Below, piece by piece: positions 24,835-31,689 of a DNA stretch of 53,751 bases (its first letter is position 1; the number at the start of each line of letters is the position of its first letter). The notes beneath the pieces are model-generated. The model ran no database searches. It saw nothing but the letters and a program-made list of their open reading frames with translations, and had not been told where the DNA came from. The stretch spans positions 1 through 53,751 of the forward strand of contig CAYWAP010000009.1 of assembly GCA_964456525.1 (NCBI GenBank). The letters run 5' to 3'. The stretch comes from Onthomonas sp964456525 (GTDB taxonomy: Bacteria; Bacillota; Clostridia; Oscillospirales; Oscillospiraceae). The position numbers and the translations under genes are program-made.

Positions 24835-25512
24835 GTGGGAAATTTAGCAGAAACGCTGATGGAAGAACTGAATATACAAACTGTTTTTACCATAGGCGGA
24901 ATCGAGATTTCAGAAGGCGTCGTCACGACCTGGGTGATTATGGCCGTTATGGTTGTGCTTGCGTTCTGTTTGACTCGTAATCTGAAAGTTGATCACATTT
25001 CCAAACGACAAGCCGCTGTTGAACTGGCAGTGACGAAGCTGGAAGGGATCGTGGAAAACATGTGCGGTGAAAAGGGAAAGCCCTATGTCCCGTACCTGAT
25101 CACCGTCCTGTTGTACATTTCAATCGCGAACTTTTTTGGTATCTTTGGCTTTAAGCCTCCGACAAAGGAGCTGAATGTCCCCCTCTGTCTGGCGATTTTC
25201 AGCATCGTGTTGGTGCAAATTGCCGGTATCCGGGATAAGGGCGTGAAAGGATGGCTGAAGGCGTTTACCCATCCTGTGCCAATTGTCACGCCGTTCAACA
25301 TCCTGGACCTGTTTACCCGGCCGCTGTCCCTGTGTATGCGGCTGTTTGGCAACGTACTGGGCGCTTTTGTCATTATGGAACTGATTGAGTCGGTGGTTCC
25401 GGCAGTCCTTCCAATGGTGTTCAGCCTGTACTTTGACTTCTTTGACGGGATTCTTCAGGCCTATGTGTTTGTGTTCCTGACCAGTATTTACCTGAAAGAA
25501 GCGCTTGAATAA
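24835..25512 (+). CDS. atpB: ATP synthase subunit a (Fo)
   Basis: The 225-residue stator channel subunit that feeds ions to the c-ring. It has five to six transmembrane helices; the essential Arg lies in the RLFGNVLGAFVIMELIE helix, and the last helix carries DGILQAYVFVFLTSIYL. It starts at GTG 24835 after a strong GGAGGTG. The protein is on the short side for the family because of a brief N-terminus. It is the first gene of the complete operon B-E-F-(HA)-G-D-C. Confidence 0.95.
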   Translation: MGNLAETLMEELNIQTVFTIGGIEISEGVVTTWVIMAVMVVLAFCLTRNLKVDHISKRQAAVELAVTKLEGIVENMCGEKGKPYVPYLITVLLYISIANFFGIFGFKPPTKELNVPLCLAIFSIVLVQIAGIRDKGVKGWLKAFTHPVPIVTPFNILDLFTRPLSLCMRLFGNVLGAFVIMELIESVVPAVLPMVFSLYFDFFDGILQAYVFVFLTSIYLKEALE

Positions 25513-25518
25513 ACGTGC

Positions 25519-25562
25519 GTCTATCTTTTTGAAATATGTATTCCGATCAAACAGAGATAGAC
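25519..25562 (+). other. Intercistronic stem-loop between atpB and atpE
   Basis: GTCTATCT (25519-25526) pairs perfectly with AGATAGAC (25555-25562) around a 28-base loop. The structure ends about 20 bases before the strong AAAAAGGAG Shine-Dalgarno of atpE. It lies inside the operon and has no T tract after its 3' arm, so it is not a simple terminator. A role in mRNA processing or boosted translation of subunit c is an inference. Confidence 0.4.
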
Positions 25563-25599
25563 AGAGAAATGATTATTTGATAAAAAGGAGATCTTAATT

Positions 25600-25821
25600 A
25601 TGAACGTACTTGCAATTGGCATCGGTATCGCCATCCTCAGTGTCGTTGGCGCCGGCATCGGCATCGGCATCGCCACCGCTCACGCAATGGACGCCATTGC
25701 CCGTCAGCCCGAGGCCAGCGGCAAAATTCAGACGGCTCTGATTCTGGGCTGCGCCCTGGCAGAGGCCACTGCTATTTACGGTTTTGTCATTGCCCTGTTG
25801 ATGGTTATTATGCTGGGCTAA
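25600..25821 (+). CDS. atpE: ATP synthase subunit c (Fo rotor ring)
   Basis: A 73-residue hairpin of two transmembrane helices joined by the polar loop ARQPEA. The ion-carrying Glu is Glu55 in LAEATAIYG. Compared with the sodium-binding c subunit of Ilyobacter tartaricus as I recall it, the TM1 Gln is Ile22 and the TM2 Ser next to Glu is Ala56. The main extra sodium ligands are therefore missing and proton coupling is expected. TM1 has the Gly-rich GAGIGIGI packing pattern. Preceded by AAAAAGGAG and an intercistronic stem-loop, in keeping with the higher output needed for a multi-copy ring. Confidence 0.95.
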   Translation: MNVLAIGIGIAILSVVGAGIGIGIATAHAMDAIARQPEASGKIQTALILGCALAEATAIYGFVIALLMVIMLG

Positions 25822-25839
25822 AGAAAGCAGGGAACCAAA

Positions 25840-26322
25840 TTGCTGAAAGTAGATATTAACCTGCTGTTTACGGCGATCAATCTGCTTGTGCTGTACCTCC
25901 TGATGAAACGGTTTCTCTTTAAGCCGATCCATAAAATTTTAGAGGAGCGTCAGGCGCAGGTGGATCAGGATCTGGCCCAGGCTGCCGAAGCCAAATCCCA
26001 GGCAGAGGCGCTGGAAAAACAGCACAGCGAATCCCTGAAGGGGATTGAAGAAGAAAAGCGTCAGGTTCTCGCAGACGCCAGAAAGCAGGCATCTGCAGAG
26101 TATGCCCAGCTGATTGCCCAGGCCAATGAGCGTGCGGACAGCATGATTGAGGATGCCCGTCACGAGGCCCAGAATCAGAAGGACGAGATCCTTCGTCAGG
26201 CTCAGGGCGAGATTTCCGAACTGGTCATTGCCGCCACGGCAAAGGTGGCCGGCGTAGGGAACGGCGACGACGGCGCTTTATACGACGAATTTCTAAAGAA
26301 AGCAGGGGAAGCGGATGACTAA
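25840..26322 (+). CDS. atpF: ATP synthase subunit b (peripheral stalk)
   Basis: A 160-residue protein with an N-terminal transmembrane helix (about residues 6-24) and a long charged coiled coil rich in Ala, Glu and Gln, the usual b-subunit form. The start appears to be TTG 25840, because no ATG or GTG fits near the conserved N-terminal hydrophobic segment; the Shine-Dalgarno (CAGGGA) is weak. Its C-terminus should contact the delta domain of the next gene, which overlaps it by eight bases. Confidence 0.93.
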   Translation: MLKVDINLLFTAINLLVLYLLMKRFLFKPIHKILEERQAQVDQDLAQAAEAKSQAEALEKQHSESLKGIEEEKRQVLADARKQASAEYAQLIAQANERADSMIEDARHEAQNQKDEILRQAQGEISELVIAATAKVAGVGNGDDGALYDEFLKKAGEADD

Positions 26323-28333
26323 GCATGCAATAGATTATGCCGCTCAGCTGCGCGCCCTGGGCATTTCCCGTGAGGACATCAGAGAAACTGCTGGCATTAT
26401 CGCGCTTGTGCCCGCCGTTCAGGAGTTTCTGACGGATCCCTCCGCGGAACTGCAAAAGAAACATTTGGTCATCGACCATATTTTCCCCATGGAAATCCGC
26501 GGATTTCTGAAGCTGTTGTGCGACGAGGATCAAATGGATCTGATTGGCGACATATTTCAGGCCTATCATGAGTCTGAAACAGACAAGGGAACCTTTACGG
26601 CCCGCCTGTTCTATGTGACGCCCCCCACCGAGCAGCAGCTGGAAGGATTTCGTGATTTCCTGAAGAAAAAGTATCAGTGTACGGATGTTGAAATCGAGCT
26701 GGTGGAGGACAAGACCCTGGTCAGCGGCTTTAAGCTGTGCGCGGGCTCGGACGAATTTGACTGGTCCGCACAGGGCCGGATTGACCAGCTGAAAGAGCGG
26801 CTGGACGGCGCCCAGTTGACCGGCGCCATGGAGGGCATTATCTCCATCCTGAAATCCGAGATCAAGGACTTTGATCTGGAGGCGAAAAACCGGGAAGTGG
26901 GCGTTGTCAAAACGGTGGGGGACGGCATTGCCACCATCGACGGCATTGACCACGCCATGTATGGCGAGATTATCCAGTTTGACACCGGGGACAAGGGCAT
27001 GGTGCAGGACATTCGGCGCGATTCGATTGGCTGCATTCTGTTTGGCAACGGCGTCGATATTGAGGAAGGCACCCGCGTGGTTCGCACGGGCCGGGCTGCC
27101 GGTATCCCTGTGGGCACGGAATTTAAAGGCCGGGTCATCAACGCGTTGGGCGCGCCGATTGACGGGCTGGGAGAGATCCGCGCCGATGGGTATCGCCCCA
27201 TTGAGAGTCCGGCCCCCGGCATTGTGGACCGTCAGTCGGTCAGTGTGCCCATGGAGACGGGTATTTTGGCTATTGACTCCATGTTCCCCATTGGCCGGGG
27301 ACAGCGGGAGCTGATTATCGGTGACCGCCAGACCGGTAAGACGGCAATCGCTGTGGACGCCATTTTGAACCAGAAGGGGAAGGACGTCGTCTGTATTTAC
27401 GTGGCCATCGGTCAAAAGGCCAGCACGGTTGCAAAAATCGTCAACACCCTGAAAGAGCACCATGCCATGGAGTACACCATTGTCGTCAGCGCGACGGCAA
27501 GCGATCCGGCGCCGCTGCAATATATTGCGCCGTATTCCGGCACCGCCTTGGGCGAGTACTTTATGCACCGGGGCCAGGACGTTCTGATCGTCTACGATGA
27601 CCTCTCCAAGCACGCCGTGGCTTACCGCGCCCTGTCCCTGTTGCTGGAGCGCAGCCCCGGCCGTGAGGCCTATCCCGGCGATGTGTTCTACCTGCACTCC
27701 CGGCTGTTGGAGCGCTCTGCCCGCCTGAGCGATGAAAATGGCGGCGGCTCCATGACGGCCCTGCCGATTATTGAGACCCAGGCCGGGGACCTCTCTGCCT
27801 ACATTCCCACCAACGTCATCTCGATTACGGACGGCCAGATTTTCCTGGAAAGCAACCTGTTTTTCTCCGGCCAACGCCCCGCGGTCAACGTGGGCCTGTC
27901 CGTCTCCCGTGTCGGCGGCGCTGCCCAGACCAAGGCGATGAAAAAAGCCGCCGGTTCGATTCGTATCGACTTGGCGCAATATCGTGAGATGGAGGTCTTT
28001 ACCCAGTTCTCCAGCGATCTGGACGACGCCACCAAGGAACAGCTGCAATACGGCTCCGGGCTGATGCAGCTGCTGAAGCAGCCCTGTTATCATCCGATGA
28101 GCATGGCTGAACAGGTGATTTCGCTGGTGGCGGCCACGGCAAAGGTGATGCTGCCCATTCCCACAAACCGCATCAAATCCTTCCAGTCCAGCATGATCGA
28201 CCACTTCCACGGGGCGCATTCGGACATTATCCGTGAGCTTGAAACCAGCCGGACGCTGACGGAGGATCTGCGTGAGCGAATTGTAGCGGCGGCAAAGGAG
28301 TTCCGGGATTCTCAGTACGGCGATCATCAGTAA
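26315..28333 (+). CDS. Fused ATP synthase subunit delta (OSCP) and alpha
   Basis: One uninterrupted frame of 672 codons joins what are normally atpH and atpA. Residues 1-171 have the length and order of a delta subunit: an N-terminal helical bundle from TKHAIDYAAQLRALG, a C-terminal part with LVSGFKLCAG, and the closing GRIDQLKERLDG. Residue 172 is a Met, and 172-672 is a full-length alpha subunit (501 residues). That part has VGVVKTVGDGIATIDG, the Walker A GDRQTGKT at 336-343 (165-172 in alpha numbering, as expected), the arginine-finger region SVSRVGGAAQTK and a normal C-terminus. The junction has no stop and no convincing Shine-Dalgarno before the internal ATG at 26828. F1 needs three alpha and one delta, so internal initiation, cleavage or an unusual architecture must be considered. 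A missed stop from a sequence error remains possible. Confidence 0.9.
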   Translation: MTKHAIDYAAQLRALGISREDIRETAGIIALVPAVQEFLTDPSAELQKKHLVIDHIFPMEIRGFLKLLCDEDQMDLIGDIFQAYHESETDKGTFTARLFYVTPPTEQQLEGFRDFLKKKYQCTDVEIELVEDKTLVSGFKLCAGSDEFDWSAQGRIDQLKERLDGAQLTGAMEGIISILKSEIKDFDLEAKNREVGVVKTVGDGIATIDGIDHAMYGEIIQFDTGDKGMVQDIRRDSIGCILFGNGVDIEEGTRVVRTGRAAGIPVGTEFKGRVINALGAPIDGLGEIRADGYRPIESPAPGIVDRQSVSVPMETGILAIDSMFPIGRGQRELIIGDRQTGKTAIAVDAILNQKGKDVVCIYVAIGQKASTVAKIVNTLKEHHAMEYTIVVSATASDPAPLQYIAPYSGTALGEYFMHRGQDVLIVYDDLSKHAVAYRALSLLLERSPGREAYPGDVFYLHSRLLERSARLSDENGGGSMTALPIIETQAGDLSAYIPTNVISITDGQIFLESNLFFSGQRPAVNVGLSVSRVGGAAQTKAMKKAAGSIRIDLAQYREMEVFTQFSSDLDDATKEQLQYGSGLMQLLKQPCYHPMSMAEQVISLVAATAKVMLPIPTNRIKSFQSSMIDHFHGAHSDIIRELETSRTLTEDLRERIVAAAKEFRDSQYGDHQ

Positions 28334-28351
28334 GCGGGGGGAGAGTCAAAT

Positions 28352-29239
28352 ATGGCAAATACCCGTGAAATCAAAAACCGGATTCACAGCATTCAGGACA
28401 CCCAGAAGATCACAAACGCCATGTATCTGATCTCGTCCAATAAGCTGCGCAAGGCGAAGAAAAGTCTGGACGCCACCCGTCCGTATTTCAGCACCTTGGA
28501 GACCTCCATTGCACACATGCTGCGTCATACGCCGGATGTGGACAGCAAATACTTTGCCAGAGGAGACGAGCTGGGGGCCTCCCCAAAGCGGCGGGGCCTT
28601 CTGGTCATCACGGCCGATAAGGGCCTTGCCGGCGCCTATAACTATAACATTCTGAAAGCGGCCCAGAAGATGCTGAATGAAGGCGGCGACTGGGATCTGT
28701 TTGTGGTGGGCGAATATGGACGTCAGTACTTTAACGAACGCCATATCCGCATCCACCGGAGTTTCCTGTACACGGCGCAAAACCCGACGCTGAACCGCGC
28801 CCGTCATATCGCCTACGAGCTGTTAGACCTTTTTGAAAGCGGAAAACTGGATGAGATTTACATCTTGTACACCAATATCGAAAACAGCGTTTCCAATTCT
28901 GTGAGAAAGTTCCGCCTGCTTCCGCTGGAAAAGGGGTATTTTAACGCAGAGGAACGCCAGGAGAGTATCTTCCAGGGGGACTATGAATTTGTCCCCTCCC
29001 TGGAGGAGGTGCTGGACTCGCTGATCCCCAGCTGTACGACCGGCTATATCTATAGTGCGCTGGTGGACTCCTTTTGTGCCGAGCAGAATGCCCGGATGAT
29101 GGCGATGGACGCGGCGAATCGAAACGCGGAGGCAATGCTGCAGGATTTGACCATTCAATTTAACCGTGTCCGTCAGGCCATGATCACCCAGGAAATCACC
29201 GAGGTGGCAGCCGGTGCAAGGGCGCAGCGGAAAAAATAA
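28352..29239 (+). CDS. atpG: ATP synthase subunit gamma
   Basis: A 295-residue central rotor shaft. The N-terminal coiled-coil helix contains TREIKNRIHSIQDTQKIT and the C-terminal helix LQDLTIQFNRVRQAMITQEI, the two parts that form the rotating axle; the Rossmann-like middle contains ITADKGLAGAYN. GGGGGAGAG precedes ATG 28352. It lies 18 bases after the fused delta-alpha gene. Confidence 0.95.
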   Translation: MANTREIKNRIHSIQDTQKITNAMYLISSNKLRKAKKSLDATRPYFSTLETSIAHMLRHTPDVDSKYFARGDELGASPKRRGLLVITADKGLAGAYNYNILKAAQKMLNEGGDWDLFVVGEYGRQYFNERHIRIHRSFLYTAQNPTLNRARHIAYELLDLFESGKLDEIYILYTNIENSVSNSVRKFRLLPLEKGYFNAEERQESIFQGDYEFVPSLEEVLDSLIPSCTTGYIYSALVDSFCAEQNARMMAMDAANRNAEAMLQDLTIQFNRVRQAMITQEITEVAAGARAQRKK

Positions 29240-29306
29240 GCTGCCAACTTTGCGGCCTGGCCGCCGCTGGCCAGAGCCGCATACTATCATGAAAGGACTG
29301 TATAAC

Positions 29307-30710
29307 TTGAATACAGGCAAAATTGTTCAGGTTTCCGGCCCCGTTGTGGACGTGGAATTTGAAAGCGGTTCTCTTCCGAGAATCAAAGAAGCACTGGAAG
29401 TAAATAACGGCGGCGCCCGGTGTGTCATGGAAGTGTCACAACATTTGGGCAACAGTGTTGTCCGCTGTATTATGTTAAGCGGCAGTGAGGGCCTTTGCCG
29501 CGATATGGAAGTTGTGGCAACCGGGGACAGCATCACTGTCCCGGTTGGAGAAGCCACGTTGGGCCGCCTGTTTAATGTCTTAGGCGAGCCCATTGACAAA
29601 AAAGGCCCCGTTGAGGCGGAGGAAACCTGGAGTATCCACCGGGAACCGCCCGCCTTTGAGGATCAAAGCCCCGTGGTTGAGATGCTGGAAACGGGCATTA
29701 AAGTCATTGACCTGCTGGCCCCCTATGCGAAGGGCGGCAAGGTCGGTCTGTTTGGCGGCGCCGGCGTAGGCAAAACGGTTCTGATTCAGGAGCTGATTCA
29801 CAACGTCGCCACGGAGCACGGCGGCTACTCCATCTTCACCGGCGTGGGAGAGCGCTCCCGCGAGGGCAATGACCTGTGGACCGAGATGGGGGAGTCCGGT
29901 GTTTTGAACAAAACGGCGCTGGTCTTTGGCCAGATGAACGAGGCGCCGGGGGTGCGTATGCGCGTTGCCGAAACCGGCCTGACCATGGCGGAGTATTTCC
30001 GCGACCGGGAACATAAGGACGTGCTGCTGTTTATCGACAATATCTTCCGTTATGTCCAGGCGGGTTCGGAGGTTTCCGCGCTGTTGGGCCGTATGCCCTC
30101 TGCCGTGGGCTATCAGCCCACTCTGGCAACGGAGATGGGCGAGCTGCAGGAGCGCATTGCCTCCACGAAGAACGGTTCCGTCACTTCGGTTCAGGCCGTT
30201 TATGTCCCCGCCGATGACTTGACGGACCCCGCCCCCGCCATCACCTTTACCCACCTGGACGCAACGACGGTTTTGAGCCGTAAGATTGTGGAAAAGGGCA
30301 TTTATCCCGCCGTGGATCCCCTGGAGTCCACCTCCCGTATTTTGGAGCCTGAGATTGTGGGGCTGGAGCACTACAACGTGGCCCGCAAGGTTCAGGAGAT
30401 GCTTCAGAAATACCGTGAATTGCAGGACATCATTGCCATTCTCGGCATGGAGGAGCTGGGCGAAGAGGATAAGCTGACGGTTTACCGTGCCCGTAAGATC
30501 GAGCGCTTTTTGTCCCAGCCCTTCAGCGTGGCGGAGCAGTTTACCGGCGTGCCCGGCTGTTATGTCCCCGCAGAGGAGACCATTCGCGGCTTCAAGGCGA
30601 TCATTGAAGGCCGTATGGACGGGTATCCCGAGGCCGCCTTCTTCAATGTCGGCACCATTGACGAGGTCGTTGAGAAGGCAAAGCGGATGTCCCAAGAGGC
30701 TGTGTCTTGA
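29307..30710 (+). CDS. atpD: ATP synthase subunit beta (catalytic)
   Basis: A 467-residue catalytic subunit. It carries the Walker A GGAGVGKTVL, the catalytic Glu in GVGERSREGNDL, Walker B LLFIDNIFRY and the DELSEED-region equivalent GMEELGEEDK. The start is judged to be TTG 29307 because AAAGGA ends nine bases before it and the product then begins at the usual NTGKIVQVSGPVVDVEF; ATG 29289 is an alternative that adds six residues but lacks a Shine-Dalgarno. It follows atpG by 67 bases and precedes atpC by one base. Confidence 0.95.
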   Translation: MNTGKIVQVSGPVVDVEFESGSLPRIKEALEVNNGGARCVMEVSQHLGNSVVRCIMLSGSEGLCRDMEVVATGDSITVPVGEATLGRLFNVLGEPIDKKGPVEAEETWSIHREPPAFEDQSPVVEMLETGIKVIDLLAPYAKGGKVGLFGGAGVGKTVLIQELIHNVATEHGGYSIFTGVGERSREGNDLWTEMGESGVLNKTALVFGQMNEAPGVRMRVAETGLTMAEYFRDREHKDVLLFIDNIFRYVQAGSEVSALLGRMPSAVGYQPTLATEMGELQERIASTKNGSVTSVQAVYVPADDLTDPAPAITFTHLDATTVLSRKIVEKGIYPAVDPLESTSRILEPEIVGLEHYNVARKVQEMLQKYRELQDIIAILGMEELGEEDKLTVYRARKIERFLSQPFSVAEQFTGVPGCYVPAEETIRGFKAIIEGRMDGYPEAAFFNVGTIDEVVEKAKRMSQEAVS

Positions 30711-30711
30711 T

Positions 30712-31119
30712 ATGAAATCCTTTCAATTGATTCTGATCGCTGCCGAGCGGCTGTTTTATAACGGCCCCTGCACCAGCCTGACGCTGCCCACCTCGGACGG
30801 CGAGTGGGGGATTTTGGCCAATCACGCGCCGATGGTCACGGCCATTGTGCCCGGTGAGCTGCGCTATACCCAGGAGGACGGCACGGAGATCATCGTTGCC
30901 GTCGGCCAGGGCTTCGCCCAGGTGAACCGGCGGGACGTTCTGGTGCTGGCTGAGACGGTGGAGCGCCCCGAAGAGATCGATCTGAACGCGGCCCAACGGG
31001 CCTATGAGGATGCCCAGGAGGCGCTGCGCCAGAAACAGGGCCTGTGCGAATACCGTCTGGCCCGGGCAACCCTGGCCCGCACCATTGGAGAGATGAAAGT
31101 TAAAAATCATCAACTGTGA
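30712..31119 (+). CDS. atpC: ATP synthase subunit epsilon
   Basis: A 135-residue subunit with an N-terminal beta sandwich (about residues 1-85, with GEWGILANHAPMVTAI) and a C-terminal pair of helices (about 90-130) that can extend to inhibit ATP hydrolysis. Both parts are complete. ATG 30712 follows the atpD stop by one base, so translation is likely coupled. A near-perfect terminator 100 bases later ends the operon. Confidence 0.94.
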   Translation: MKSFQLILIAAERLFYNGPCTSLTLPTSDGEWGILANHAPMVTAIVPGELRYTQEDGTEIIVAVGQGFAQVNRRDVLVLAETVERPEEIDLNAAQRAYEDAQEALRQKQGLCEYRLARATLARTIGEMKVKNHQL

Positions 31120-31220
31120 TCCGGTGCGGAAAAGGCCGCGGCGATCGGGCGGAGGCTTCGGCAGATGGCCGTCCAAACCGTCAAATGGCCCGGCAATGTA
31201 GACAGCCCGATCATTTCCCG

Positions 31221-31253
31221 ATGTCCCCGGAATAGTCCGGGGACATTTTATTT
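31221..31253 (+). terminator. Terminator of the atp operon
   Basis: ATGTCCCCGG (31221-31230) pairs perfectly with CCGGGGACAT (31237-31246) over a 6-base loop, followed by TTTATTT. Confidence 0.88.
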
Positions 31254-31258
31254 GATTC

Positions 31259-31360
31259 ACGCCCCATAACGGGCCTTTCTCCGCCATGGGGCGTTGATGT
31301 TCCTTGCAATTCGCAACAGATTGGGGCGTCAAATCGCCCCGTCCGGCGGAAAAATTCCGC
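31259..31360 (+). repeat. Cluster of GC-rich inverted repeats after the atp operon
   Basis: Three further perfect hairpins follow the atp terminator. ACGCCCCAT (31259-31267) pairs with ATGGGGCGT (31286-31294); GGGGCG (31323-31328) with CGCCCC (31335-31340); GCGGAA (31346-31351) with TTCCGC (31355-31360). The ACGCCCC/GGGGCGT words recur, so alternative pairings are possible. No coding frame is supported here. Function unknown: a 3' processing element, a small RNA or repeat remnants are all possible. Confidence 0.45.
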
Positions 31361-31406
31361 GCCCTTGGCCGGGTTTCTCATTTTTAAAGAAGAGCTAAAA
31401 ATATGG

Positions 31407-31435
31407 TTGAAAAAGGCGTTTTGGTTTGGTAAAAT
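31407..31435 (+). promoter_or_regulatory. Sigma-A promoter of mgtE
   Basis: TTGAAA (31407-31412), 17-base spacer, TAAAAT (31430-31435) with an extended TGG before the -10. The start near 31442 gives a leader of about 248 bases before mgtE. Confidence 0.7.
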
Positions 31436-31441
31436 AATATG

Positions 31442-31680
31442 AGCTTGTGTGTACAGGCGTTCATCAATTTTCTGAGTAGGATTTGGAACGACGGATATCT
31501 TAATGGAATGGGCAATTCTCTTAAGGTTTATCAAACGTTTGATTTGGGGCTATTTTGCCCGCCACGTTCAACGGTGTTTGCCTGTTTTGCGGCCAAACCG
31601 GGGAACATGGCTTTGGTGGCTCTGCTGACATTCTGGGAGGATTGCGCAAGGGGTATCCATTCATCGTCAAAAGGTAGGAG
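31442..31680 (+). promoter_or_regulatory. Long untranslated leader of mgtE
   Basis: About 240 bases between the mgtE promoter and its TAGGAGG Shine-Dalgarno. I looked for the magnesium M-box consensus and did not find it. The clearest feature is a perfect 14-base palindrome ATCAAACGTTTGAT at 31530-31543. A short open frame starting at 31439 begins at the transcription start and resembles nothing, so it is not called. The length of the leader in front of a magnesium transporter suggests regulation, but the mechanism is not visible. Confidence 0.4.
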
Positions 31681-31689
31681 GTCATTCGC

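Noticed and set aside
26225..28327. 700-codon open frame on the minus strand opposite delta-alpha
   Set aside because: It mirrors codon usage of the real + strand gene and has no recognisable protein pattern; similar long antisense frames lie opposite dnaG, the Clp gene, recN and the histidine kinase.
31442..31680. M-box magnesium riboswitch before mgtE
   Set aside because: Expected from the gene but the conserved core motifs are not present.
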